64,000 nt of DNA, taken from positions 10,372,501 through 10,436,500 of the forward strand of contig BSBN01000233.1 in NCBI GenBank assembly GCA_027924645.1, written 5' to 3'. This DNA comes from Cunninghamia lanceolata. Its lineage: Eukaryota; Streptophyta; Pinopsida; Cupressales; Cupressaceae. The notes beneath the pieces are model-generated. The model saw only the letters and a list, made by a program, of their open reading frames with translations, was not told where the DNA came from and did not search any database. A program made the position numbers and the translations under genes. The first letter of the stretch is position 1. Every line of letters begins with the position of its first letter. This document shows, one piece after another, positions 43,253 to 55,183 of this stretch.

Positions 43253-45813
43253 TGTTGACTTTTTCCCAGACTGGATGCTTATTCCCAGATATCCCTACAA
43301 GGTAGCCATCAGTGATCAACAGGAGCTCTGGGCCAGGGGGTCAACAGTATAGGAGATAGACTCTATATTTTATCTCCTCTTCTTCTTCAGGCTCTGCAAG
43401 ACCTAGGGGGGTATTCCCTACTCAACATCCATGAGGATATGCATGCAAGGCTGGGATGTTGACAGAAAGCAGATAGTCCTCCTGTAAGTAGACCAAAACT
43501 GAAAGATAAGGGCAAAGGGGCTAGCTTTGGGCCTATTTGCAGTTGTAGACAGAGGACTGAGGTTCCTAAAACTAACTCTAATGTCCTAATGTTGGTTTTA
43601 GATTTTGCTTTGGAGTTTAAGTGTGGATGCAAAGCTGGATATGGTTATAACACAAAACAAAGCATGATTGGTGCCTATCCAGGGCCTGGAGTCAGTAGAC
43701 ATACACCTGTGAATGATCAGCATAAACAACTAAAACTGGATTTCAAGGGGATATATGTGATACCTGCCTTACAGGCATCTCCCAATACAAAGTGTTAGGT
43801 TATCTCTACTTATGGTATCCCTACTGCAGTATATCCCTCCCAATGTTCAACCTGAAAACAGTTTAATCTACCCCTTGAATAGAAGTTAAAAGATCAGACA
43901 TTCAACACAGGAATTCTATGCTCTAGAATCTAAACATTACCAAACATCCAGATTCAGAAGAAGGATACATGCAATACTGGAGACAGAATTAACACAGCAC
44001 ATGCCAAACAGCATTTCTCATATAAGTTTAATCATGAAATCAGTGGGTTCATGCCAAAAACAAACAACAAGAGATACATAAACTCACAGGTAAGCTGTAC
44101 AGAGCAACCAAATCAGCTTGTCATGCATTACAGAGCCAAAATCATCAACTTTCAACAACCACAAATGAACAACACAACCTGCTTATAACAGCCAGGTAGG
44201 TGCTCAGCAATTAATTACATTGTTGACCAAAATTTCGCCAGATACACAGTATCATGGAAATGGCGCTCAAACACAACCGGATTGGCGCCCAAACTTGAAT
44301 GCAGCAGGTGGGGGAGGAGACAGGAAGATTTCTCGAGCCCTGCGCCATCATCCGCTGATTGACACCTCCAGTCGGGTACAAGATAGACCCACGCCATCGC
44401 CCACACCTCTGCAACAATCGCCATTAATGGCGCACCAACCCGCGGCCTTGGGAAAACCATCAAACAGACCATCGCAAGCTTTTCCCGCCGAGACTCATCA
44501 TCATGATATTTGAAAATGCAGGATATCAATATCCCACATGCACCCCGCGATGACCTCAATAACGCCTTATATACTAGGTCATGAGCATATATCACGTCGG
44601 TGCTTTTGCTCCTGACGACATTAGTATATAACTTCATCATCATCATCTTCCAGCAGCGTGATATCCTGTTGTTCGAAAAATCACCCTGACGTCATCATGA
44701 TATTTGAAATATAACCTTCATGATAATCGGCACAACCTGATCCTTCGGAGGAACATCCTCCTGCTGAGCTTATAACAAAAGTCTGGCCGATGAACATCCT
44801 GATGACGTCATCATCATATTCACATCATCATGATATTCAGAAGACAACCGGATATTTGGAAATATCCTCCTGATGTTCAAATATCAGGTTGCACTTGTAG
44901 CTCCTCTATAAGATCGGGGCGATAACTGAATATGATGATGCTGCTTGAAAAGATCACCCTCAATAGATAACGTGCGAAGCTAGCAGGCGGATATCTCCTT
45001 GATATCAACATCATCATGATGTTCGAACAAACATATATCCGGGTGATATGAAAATATCACCCCCTCCTTCGCGAATATCATGATGCAGATAGGCAGAAAG
45101 AAAAATATCACCCTGATATACGGATGACGTCAGCATCATCAGGATGAGAAACAAAGAACAAGAAGTGATACAACATCATCAGGATGATATTGACTAAGAT
45201 CATCCTGACGTTCCAAAATATGATGACCCTAGTGAATATCGGGTCGCAATTACAACTCTTCAACAACATCATCAGGATGATGTTAACCAAGATCACCCGA
45301 TGATAAAAATATCACCCCAGCGAAATATCATGAAGGCAGAAAATATGATGACCTCCGCAAGCAGCAGGATGATAACTGGAAATATGATGATGATGAACAC
45401 GACCCTTAGGAAAAAACAAGTTAGGTCGAGCAATTCAAAGAATAAGCAACATCATCATCATGCTCGCGCAAGGTGATAAATGGAAGATCACCGGAGACTT
45501 TGAAACATCACCCTCGCAAGCAGATCAGGGCGCACTGTAGCTCGGCAGCATCATCATGATAAAAACCAAACATCACCCGATGACTGAATATGATGATGAC
45601 GATGAAAAACCCAGTCGACGAAGAACACGATGATGCAGACCCACGAAGACAAGATGATGATGATGACCTCCTCCTCAGGAAAACATGATGCTGCAGTTGA
45701 AAAATGCTGAGGAGGTCCAACACTTAGAAAAAATGGGCAAGAAGATAAAGGCTTCAAATGAAGAAACCTCCTGATCATGATAAATCAACCCCTGGTCAAA
45801 ATGAGTGTCAACA
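43253..45813 (-). repeat. LTR5 (shared by internal regions 4 and 5)
   Basis: 2,561 bp. B-type at the sites equal to 6897 and 7379, but followed by G at 45814 (A-type), so a marker switch lies between about 44840 and 45814. It shares CCAAATCAGC with LTR3. Confidence 0.95.
44567..45132 (-). promoter_or_regulatory. Putative promoter block of LTR5, driving copy 4
   Basis: TATATAAGG on the minus strand at 44567-44573, and TGACGTCA at 44687-44694, 44803-44810 and 45125-45132. Placed to transcribe internal region 4. Confidence 0.5.
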
Positions 45814-45957
45814 GTGGCTCCGAATGGGGACGTGCAGGTGAAAACCTGCAGCGAGAACCAGATCTCCGGGCAGACCTGACAAAAAGCCAAAAAACGCGAG
45901 CTGTACAAGGCATTTACACTACATACATATTTTACAAATGTGCACAGCAACCAATCA

Positions 45958-48900
45958 TTATGCAAAATAGAACTTAAGGAATTGGCCATGCACAGGCAAT
46001 TCCAGAATTTCACCATCTAGGGCCTGGAGGAAATAAGAATCCTCCCCATGAGTATTGCAAACCTGATATGGGCCCATCCATAAGGGCTGAAATTTGCCAT
46101 GTTTACCCTTTTCCTGATCTTTAGCATTCCAAATAAGCACCAGATCATTTACTTGAAACTTCCTTTTTGTAGTTCTCCTGTCAAACTGATATTTCATCCC
46201 TTGTTGTCTTTTGAGATTGATCTGGTGGGCTCTCCTTCTGTCTTCATCCAATGCAACCAGCTGATTCACTCTTTCTGTCATGGGATCTTCAATGTCCTCA
46301 TCATTTTCCTGAATGAACCTGTAAACTGGTAGGAGATTGTTTATGGGCAGTCTAGCTGATGCACCATATACTAGCTCAAAAGGTGACTTCCCAATAGCCC
46401 TTTTCACAGTCACTCTGTCAGCCCATACTGCTAAATTCAACTTTGAGTCCCAAGCTCTCTTGTTCTTGTCCAGTATCCTCTTGACAATTTTCATGATGCT
46501 CCTATTGCTTGATTCTGCTTGACCATTTCCTTGTGGGTGATATGGTGATGTATATGACAGGCTTATCCCATACCTGTTGCAAAAATCAACAAACTCACCT
46601 GATCTGAAGCACATAGCATTATCAGTGATTATTTTAGATGGTACTCCAAACCTGATGATGATGTTCTCTAGTATGAAGTCTGTCACCACCTTACTTGTAG
46701 CTCTTTTAGTTGGAATGGCCTCAATCCATTTGGTAAAGTAGTCAGTTGCCACCAAAATCCAACTGTGTCCCCCACTTGATTTGTCTGCAATTTCCCCTAT
46801 AAAATCAATTCCCCATTGCTGGAATGGAGCATCCACAGGTGCAGTTCTGAGGGGTAAAGCACCATGATATTTCAGCTTTCCTGAGAATCTCTGGCAAGGG
46901 TCACATTTTCTTACTAACCTCTGTGCATCTGAAAAGAGAGTGGGCCACCAATATCCTGCCCTGAGAATTTTATGAGCTGTTGTTTGGGCAGTATAATGGC
47001 CACCACACAATCCTTTATGCATGTCAATCAAAATATTGTTAGCCATATTCTTATCCACACATCTCAGCAGCACACCATCAGGATTTTTCCAGTACAGCTC
47101 ACCTTGAACAACAACATACCTGATTGCATGTAGCTTCAGAGTCCTCTTTTGATTGTCACTGAAATGGGAAGGACAATTCAGATTTTGCAAATAATAGACA
47201 ATATCCTTGTACCATTCAGATCCTGATACATTTACATTCTCATCTTGGACTGCATTAACTTGGCATGCTTCCAAGTTTGACTGTGCCATCATCTTGGCTA
47301 ATCCTTGTCCCCTTATCAATTTAGTAACTTGTATGTCTATGTTGAATTCCTGCAGTTTGTTTATCCATCTGCACCTTCTTCCAGTCACCTCCTGCTGAGT
47401 GAATATGTCTTTGACTGCAGCATGAGGTACATATGCAATTATATGTGACCCTACCAAGTATGGTCTGAAACTTTTAATGGCTCTAACAAGTGCATATGCC
47501 TGCTTTTCCATAATATCATATTTCAACTCAGAGGCCTGCAGGGACATACTGAAGAAAGCAATGGGCTGTTCAAAACCCTCTTCATTTTTCTGTAACAAAC
47601 ATGCAGCTACAGTATGAAAGGAAGCAAATGAGAACACCTGGAATGGCCTAGAAAAATCAGGAGATTTAAGAACAGGGGCCATCTTTATTGCCTCTTTGAT
47701 ATTCTGAAATGATTCTGTTGCTTCCCTTTCCCAGTTGACAGTTGCATCCTTCTTCATCATCTTGGAAATGTTCCTTGTGATCTCTGCAAAGTTGGGAACA
47801 AATCTTCTGACAAAGTTTACCTATCCAAAGAAGGACTGAACTCCTTTCACAGTTTTTGGCATTTGGATCCTGTCAATAGCTGCCACTCTCTCTGGATCTA
47901 TCCTGACTCCATCCTTGGAAACAATGTGTCCCAGAAGTTTTCCTTCAACTACTCCAAAGGCACACTTCTTTGGGTTTAGAGAAATACCATATTCTAGTGC
48001 TCTTATAAAAATCTGCTCCAGATGCAAACAGTGCTGCTCTTCCTTCTTTGAGTAGGCAGTCAGGTCATCCTGATATACTGCCAGGATTGAATCAATCAGC
48101 CCTGCAAAAGCAACATCCATTGCTCTTTGAAATGTAGCACCTGCATTTGTTAGTCCAAATGGCATTCTAACATACACATATGTTCCCCATGGAGTGGTAA
48201 AGGCAGTCTTATACTGTTCTGATTCCTTTACCTTTACCTGATTATATCCTGAAAATCCATCCATCATGGATAGGAGTTCACAACCAGTCACTCTCTGCAA
48301 CATAGCCTCCATATTAGGCAATGGATAGTTATCCTTCAAAGAGGATACATTCAAGTTCCTGAAATCCACACAAAGCCTAATATCACCATTCTTTTTCCTG
48401 ACTGGGACAAGGTTAGACACCCAAGTTGAATGTCTGATGGGCACAATTATTCCAGCATCCCTGAGCCTTTTGAGTTCTTCCTGCATCTTGGGAGCTAAGG
48501 TAGGATTTATAGGCCTTTGCCTCTGTCTAAATGGCTTAGCTTCAGGCTTCAGTGGGATCTCATGCTGGAATAAGTCTTCTCTATAAGCTTTTAGGTCCTC
48601 ATATGACCAAGCAAAAACATGTTTATACCTTTTTAGCAATGCAATCAGCATACTTCTTATGTGTGGTTTGAGCTGTTTGCCAATATATACCTTCTGAGGG
48701 GCCTGAGATGTCCCCAAATTTATTTCTTCTAAATCCTCCTTATTTGTGGGGGATGTCTTTGTGACCATTTTGTCTCTACTGTCAAAGGCTCTTTCCAAAG
48801 CCACTAACCCTCTAGGGATCTTGTTAGTCTTCAACTGGATGATCTCTTTTCCCACAAGGGTCTCTTTTCCATTGACAGTCTCTACAAAAGCTTGGAAATC

Positions 48901-50433
48901 AATCTGTTGATTCTCATACTCATCTATGCAGTGCAAAAATTTCAGCAAATCCCTATCATCATTAAAAACTTGCCAACTGCATATGTTTTCTGGTATGGCA
49001 GGCCTAATTTTAACTTCTACATCTGTGACACCTGACAGAGTGATGTCATCTGGCCTTATTGCAACATTGGCCAAGAAATCAGCCATAACATTTTTTGACC
49101 TTTCTACCCAGCCAATTGAAAATGCATCAAATAACTCAATAGTATCCCAAACAGCATGCTTGTATTGTTTCAGTCTTTTATTCTTTGCAGCATACTTATT
49201 TCTGATTTGGGATACAATCAGCTCAGAGTCTCCAAATACTCTTAACATTTTAATTCCATGTTTGAGAGCAATATTCAGGCCTAAAAGTAAAGCCTCATAT
49301 TCTGCAATATTATTTGTGCAATCAAACCTCAGCAAGAAAGAGGATTTGAGGAGCTTACCAGTTGGAGACAGGAAGACAACTCCAGCTCCAGAACCTTCTT
49401 TTGCACAAGCTCCATCAAAAAACATGGTCCACAATCCTTGCTGATCCAGCTCTTCAGTGCAGACATTTTTCTTTTCATCCTCTGTATTATCTGAGACAAC
49501 CCTGAAGTTATCATAGTCAGTGTCCACAAAGCATACCTGTTCATTTGCTTCTTGGTCTTACACTGTCTCTGATGATCTCTGCTCTCTGATTAACTTGACA
49601 TCCCTGCCATTCATTGGAATCATGGCATATGACAGGTCCAGCTGCATACTTCCACCTATTAGTGCTGCCCATCTTCTTGACAGCAGCATACCATACTGTG
49701 GCTTGATGTCAACCACTGTTATATTCATCTTATTTTTCTTTTCAGGAAATGCTGCCAGTTTGAAATCCACATCCTTCATGATTCCAATAACTGGTACCTC
49801 TCTGGCATCCATTGCATAGCATTTTCCACATGCCTTGTCAATTTTTAATCCTGTTTGTTGCATGATAGCCAAAGGCATGACATTTGTGGATGCTCCAGAG
49901 TCAAGCATACAATTTCTAATTATTTTACCATTTATGACCAGGGAAACATAAAATGGTTCCACCTGTGAAGGACACTTTGTCATGGTCATTCCTAAATAGA
50001 CTTCAGGAGTCTCATCCTCTTCATTGCACATGACCTGTTTCTCACCCTGGGTCTGATCATTTTGCTTAGCTTGAAAAGGTACCCCTGAGATTAGGGATAT
50101 TGTCCTATTCTTGATCTCTTCCACCTTCATGAGTTCCATAAGTGGAACAGAGACCTTTACCTGAGTGAGGATCTGGGCTATATCAAATGGAGCATAGTTT
50201 TGTACAGCAGTTGTAGCTTGCTCCACAATCTTGCTTTTATCCTGAGCTGACTTAGCTTTCATTCTCATAGTTCCCTGATCATCATTCCTGTCTTGGGAAC
50301 CTCTACTTTGATCTTCAGCCTGAGGGGTTTTGTTTTCTGGTCCTTGGAAATCATGACCTGTTCTGTATCTAAAGCTCTGCTTGTTATTTACCCACTGCCT
50401 TTTTTGTGGTTCAGTTCCTTTATGACCATGCAT
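45958..50433 (-). pseudogene. pol: Pol polyprotein, copy 5, two premature stops
   Basis: Same length and alignment as the other pol copies, but codon 292 is TAA (49558-49560, GAA elsewhere) and codon 871 is TAG (47821-47823, CAG elsewhere). The first stop falls after the protease and before the archaeal-type RNase H; the second falls at the end of RT. A product from this copy would contain the protease only. The rest is undamaged, and residue 76 is Ala as in copies 1 and 3. It is the only dead pol in the array and the copy nearest the right edge. Confidence 0.93.
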
Positions 50434-50547
50434 CTGCTGACCTGCAGAAATATCTTCTGGCTGATGTGGGCTGCCAACCTGATTTTTACCTCTGAGATTG
50501 TAGTTGCTCTTGACCTGAGCAACTGCTGCAGCTGTGAAGGCTCTGAT

Positions 50548-52413
50548 TTACTCATCAGAAGGTCGGTGTAAGCTACTCAGAAAATTGTGTGAGTTCTGAG
50601 CATACACATAATTATCCTCATGACCTTCATCATATGGGGACTGTTGGCAGGCCTGAACCTGATCATCTGTCTTCTCATCAGCACCATATAGAGTATATCC
50701 ATTGCCTATAGACATCATGTTAACATCATCATCCTGCACATGATGTGGCTCATTGCACTCATTACAAGATGTAGCATTATCATACAAAGATTGGGCAATC
50801 ATGCACTGTGACTGTGAATGTGGCATCTGACAGATTATACACCACGGAGCATCATCAGCAATATTTATAGTTTTCTTCAGGGGATCAGGAGTTTCCTTGG
50901 CATGTTGAGCCCTCTGACTTGTGTTGTTACGTGGATATACAGGCTTACCATCATGCCAACTGGTGTTATAAGGCATATCATGTAATGATGGCCTCTTTTC
51001 CTGTCTTTGATAGACTTGCCTATCAGGACCCATCCCCTTTTCACTTCTAGCTAATCTATAGCTCAGGTCCTTAACAACATTTGCCAGTTTGTCTATCTTA
51101 TCTTCAGGAGCAGATGTACTACCTTGAGTGTTCTGAGGCTTATTTGGATTCTGCAGAATTTTTACATCATCCCTTCTATTTGTCTTGCCTGATGCTTTCC
51201 TATTGTTTTCAATATTTACTGCAATCCTGAAAGCATCCCTGAGAGTGGCAGGACCTTTATCTCTCAGTCCATATGCAGTCTTTGCATCAAAGGCATTGAT
51301 GTACAAAATTATGCACATAGGTTCATTTGGCCTCATATGATGTGGCAATTTGTTCAACACTTTAGTAAATCTTGCATTAAAGTCTGCAACCTGTTCATTT
51401 GACCCTTTGGTGATGCTGGTGAACTCATTTACAAAGAAGCTAGGGTCAGTTTTATCACCATATTGCTCCTTGAATATCCTCTTAAAATCATCCCATGATG
51501 ATATGCTCCGGTCAGGCAGATTCCTGTACCATTCTCTTGCCTCATCTATTAAGGATTGCATGAAGGACTTCATGAAAACATCCTCATGCTCAACCTCAAA
51601 ATTATCCATGACATTTTGGAAGGCCTTTAGATGATCTTCTCCTGACACTGTATTGTTTCCTGAAAACTTAGGCACTTGCAGCCTCAGATGCTTATCAATG
51701 GGGTTAGGATACCTAGGAATACCATCAAACACCAGCTGCCTGAATCTGTCCAACTGCATGGGCTGTCTGTTTGGCTGATTAACATTAACATTTCTATTTG
51801 CATTTTGATTTCCTGCATTGTTTAGTGGTATCCTAGCATCATTCACATTTTGTCTGTCATCATGATGCTGATGATGCACTTCATATCTTTGCTGATGTCT
51901 TTGCATATTTGCATTCTCTAGAGTAGGAACTGAATTATTCTGGGCAGTTCTCAAGGCTTGCACTTTCTGCTGTATATCATCTCTGATTTTCATGGCTTGT
52001 AGGTATTCTAGTTCTGCTCTTAGGCTTTTGATTTCTTCAGCTAGCTGTTCATCCTTAGGTCTGGAGGTAGATGGTCTCATACCATTTGGGTCATCATCTT
52101 CATCATCCCTTAGGGACTCTGCCTCTTCAAACCTCTCACTTGGGTCTAGAAAAGGGCGTTCTTGGAACACCTCTGACCTCATTCTGATACTACCACCCTG
52201 TTGCCTCTCATATGCACCTTGGATATCAGCTTCTGCACTTGAAAAATAAGGAGCATGCTGTCCTGATGGCCTAGGGTTATCTTGTACCTCATCACTTTTT
52301 CTGGGGGAGCTCTCATGACTAACTGAGACAGTTCCCTTTCTTCTATACATCATTCTTTTTGTTAATGGTAACTCTTCAAATAGAGGATTTTGTTGGGATC
52401 TTCTCCCCTGCAT
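50548..52413 (-). CDS. gag: Gag polyprotein, copy 5
   Basis: Intact 621 codons. Val256 as in copies 2 and 4, with a private Gly234-to-Arg change in the GIPGYPN stretch at the start of the Gag core. Ends in TAA at 50548-50550. Paired with a broken pol, this copy could supply Gag but not replicate alone. Confidence 0.92.
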   Translation of the reverse strand: MQGRRSQQNPLFEELPLTKRMMYRRKGTVSVSHESSPRKSDEVQDNPRPSGQHAPYFSSAEADIQGAYERQQGGSIRMRSEVFQERPFLDPSERFEEAESLRDDEDDDPNGMRPSTSRPKDEQLAEEIKSLRAELEYLQAMKIRDDIQQKVQALRTAQNNSVPTLENANMQRHQQRYEVHHQHHDDRQNVNDARIPLNNAGNQNANRNVNVNQPNRQPMQLDRFRQLVFDGIPRYPNPIDKHLRLQVPKFSGNNTVSGEDHLKAFQNVMDNFEVEHEDVFMKSFMQSLIDEAREWYRNLPDRSISSWDDFKRIFKEQYGDKTDPSFFVNEFTSITKGSNEQVADFNARFTKVLNKLPHHMRPNEPMCIILYINAFDAKTAYGLRDKGPATLRDAFRIAVNIENNRKASGKTNRRDDVKILQNPNKPQNTQGSTSAPEDKIDKLANVVKDLSYRLARSEKGMGPDRQVYQRQEKRPSLHDMPYNTSWHDGKPVYPRNNTSQRAQHAKETPDPLKKTINIADDAPWCIICQMPHSQSQCMIAQSLYDNATSCNECNEPHHVQDDDVNMMSIGNGYTLYGADEKTDDQVQACQQSPYDEGHEDNYVYAQNSHNFLSSLHRPSDE

Positions 52414-52594
52414 ATAATTTTACTTTGACCGGTTGGGAGATTACTTCGGAGTCGCCACCTATTTCTAGGAATTGTTTTCTTCTGAAAACCAGGGTTCTTT
52501 CACAAGGTTCCCCAGGGTGTTTTCTTCTGTTGCTGACTCAGATGGGTCACATATATATCACTGGAGATGATTAGATAGCACTTTTACTCCTCAG

Positions 52595-52612
52595 TCCCCA
52601 GCGGAGTCGCCA
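52595..52612 (-). other. Primer binding site (tRNA-Arg), copy 5
   Basis: Same 18-nt complement to tRNA-Arg, 5 nt from LTR6. Confidence 0.85.
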
Positions 52613-52617
52613 ATTTC

Positions 52618-55178
52618 TGTTGACTTTTTCCCAGACTGGATGCTTATTCCCAGATATCCCTACAAGGTAGCCATCAGTGATCAACAGGAGCTCTGGGCCA
52701 GGGGGTCAACAGTATAGGAGATAGACTCTATATTTTATCTCCTCTTCTTCTTCAGGCTCTGCAAGACCTAGGGGGGTATTCCCTACTCAACATCCATGAG
52801 GATATGCATGCAAGGCTGGGATGTTGACAGAAAGCAGATAGTCCTCCTGTAAGTAGACCAAAACTGAAAGATAAGGGCAAAGGGGCTAGCTTTGGGCCTA
52901 TTTGCAGTTGTAGACAGAGGACTGAGGTTCCTAAAACTAACTCTAATGTCCTAATGTTGGTTTTAGATTTTGCTTTGGAGTTTAAGTGTGGATGCAAAGC
53001 TGGATATGGTTATAACACAAAACAAAGCATGATTGGTGCCTATCCAGGGCCTGGAGTCAGTAGACATACACCTGTGAATGATCAGCATAAACAACTAAAA
53101 CTGGATTTCAAGGGGATATATGTGATACCTGCCTTACAGGCATCTCCCAATACAAAGTGTTAGGTTATCTCTACTTATGGTATCCCTACTGCAGTATATC
53201 CCTCCCAATGTTCAACCTGAAAACAGTTTAATCTACCCCTTGAATAGAAGTTAAAAGATCAGACATTCAACACAGGAATTCTATGCTCTAGAATCTAAAC
53301 ATTACCAAACATCCAGATTCAGAAGAAGGATACATGCAATACTGGAGACAGAATTAACACAGCACATGCCAAACAGCATTTCTCATATAAGTTTAATCAT
53401 GAAATCAGTGGGTTCATGCCAAAAACAAACAACAAGAGATACATAAACTCACAGGTAAGCTGTACAGAGCAACCAGATCAGCTTGTCATGCATTACAGAG
53501 CCAAAATCATCAACTTTCAACAACCACAAATGAACAACACAACCTGCTTATAACAGCCAGGTAGGTGCTCAGCAATTAATTACATTGTTGACCAAAATTT
53601 CGCCAGATACACAGTATCATGGAAATGGCGCTCAAACATAACTGGATTGGCGCCCAAACTTGAATGCAGCAGGTGGGGGAGGAGACAGGAAGATTTCTCG
53701 AGCCCTGCGCCATCATCCGCTGATTGACACCTCTAGTCAGGTACAAGATCGACCCACGCCATCGCCCACACCTCTGCAACAATCGCCATTAATGGCGCAC
53801 CAACCCGCGGCCTTGGGAAAACCATCAAACAGACCATCGCAAGCTTTTCCCGCCGAGACTCATCATCATGATATTTGAAAATGCAGGATATCAATATCCC
53901 ACATGCACCCCGCGATGACCTCAATAACGCCTTATATACTAGGTCATGAGCATATATCACGTCGGTGCTTTTGCTCCTGACGACATTAGTATATAACTTC
54001 ATCAGCATCATCTTCCAGCAGCGTGATATCCTGTTGTTCGAAAAATCACCCTGACGTCATCATGATATTTGAAATATAACCTTCATGATAATCGGCACAA
54101 CCTGATCCTTCGGAGGAACATCCTCCTGCTGAGCTTATAACAAAAGTCTGGCCGATGAACATCCTGATGACGTCATCATCATATTCACATCATCATGATA
54201 TTCGGAAGACAACCGGATATTTGGAAATATCCTCCTGATGTTCAAATATCAGGTTGCACTTGTAGCTCCTCTATAAGATCGGGGCGATAACTGAATATGA
54301 TGATGCTGCTTGAAAAGATCACCCTCAATAGATAACGCGCGAAGCTAGCAGGCGGATATCTCCTTGATATCAACATCATCATGATGTTCGAACAAACATA
54401 TATCCGGGTGATATGAAAATATCACCCCCTCCTTCGCGAATATCATGATGCAGATAGGCAGAAAGAAAAATATCACCCTGATATACGGATGACGTCAGCA
54501 TCATCAGGATGAGAAACAAAGAACAAGAAGTGATACAACATCATCAGGATGATATTGACTAAGATCATCCTGACGTTCCAAAATATGATGACCCTAGTGA
54601 ATATCGGGTCGCAATTACAACTCTTCAACAACATCATCAGGATGATGTTAACCAAGATCACCCGATGATAAAAATATCACCCCAGCGAAATATCATGAAG
54701 GCAGAAAATATGATGACCTCCGCAAGCAGCAGGATGATAACTGGAAATATGATGATGATGAACACGACCCTTAGGAAAAAACAAGTTAGGTCGAGCAATT
54801 CAAAGAATAAGCAACATCATCATCATGCTCGCGCAAGGTGATAAATGGAAGATCACCGGAGACTTTGAAACATCACCCTCGCAAGCAGATCAGGGCGCAC
54901 TGTAGCTCGGCAGCATCATCATGATAAAAACCAAACATCACCCGATGACTGAATATGATGATGACGATGAAAAACCCAGTCGATGAAGAACACGATGATG
55001 CAGACCCACGAAGACAAGATGATGATGATGACCTCCTCCTCAGGAAAACATGATGCTGCAGTTGAAAAATGCTGAGGAGGTCCAACACTTAGAAAAAATG
55101 GGCAAGAAGATAAAGGCTTCAAATGAAGAAACCTCCTGATCATGATAAATCAACCCCTGGTCAAAATGAGTGTCAACA
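52618..55178 (-). repeat. LTR6 (outer 5' LTR of the array)
   Basis: 2,561 bp, ending GTCAACA directly before the right target duplication. It is the true 5' LTR of the whole insertion and drives internal region 5. It holds the most private substitutions: five lie within 53639-53750, with further ones near 54005 and 54984. Confidence 0.95.
53932..54497 (-). promoter_or_regulatory. Putative promoter block of LTR6, driving copy 5
   Basis: TATATAAGG on the minus strand at 53932-53938, and TGACGTCA at 54052-54059, 54168-54175 and 54490-54497. As the first promoter it could also start a transcript that reads through the array if LTR transcript ends are missed. Confidence 0.5.
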
Positions 55179-55183
55179 CTATG
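55179..55183. repeat. Target-site duplication, right copy
   Basis: CTATG, identical to 5788-5792, directly after the last LTR. It pairs the outer ends of the array as one integration event. Confidence 0.93.

Larger units (their letters stand above)
5793..55178 (-). mobile_element. Tandem LTR-sharing array of a Tat-like Ty3/gypsy retrotransposon
   Basis: The sequence repeats with an exact period of 9,365 bp: LTR1-internal1-LTR2-internal2-...-internal5-LTR6. Every gag, pol, primer site and LTR edge recurs at this offset with no net length change. LTRs start TGTTGAC and end GTCAACA (7-bp inverted ends). Only the outermost ends carry a target duplication, so the block occupies one integration site. 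A single complete element would be 11,926 bp. The lineage call rests on the tRNA-Arg primer site, an archaeal-type RNase H in pol, the GNGQAE integrase motif and absence of a chromodomain. Unequal recombination between LTRs, or integration of a pre-formed multimer, are both possible origins. Confidence 0.93.
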
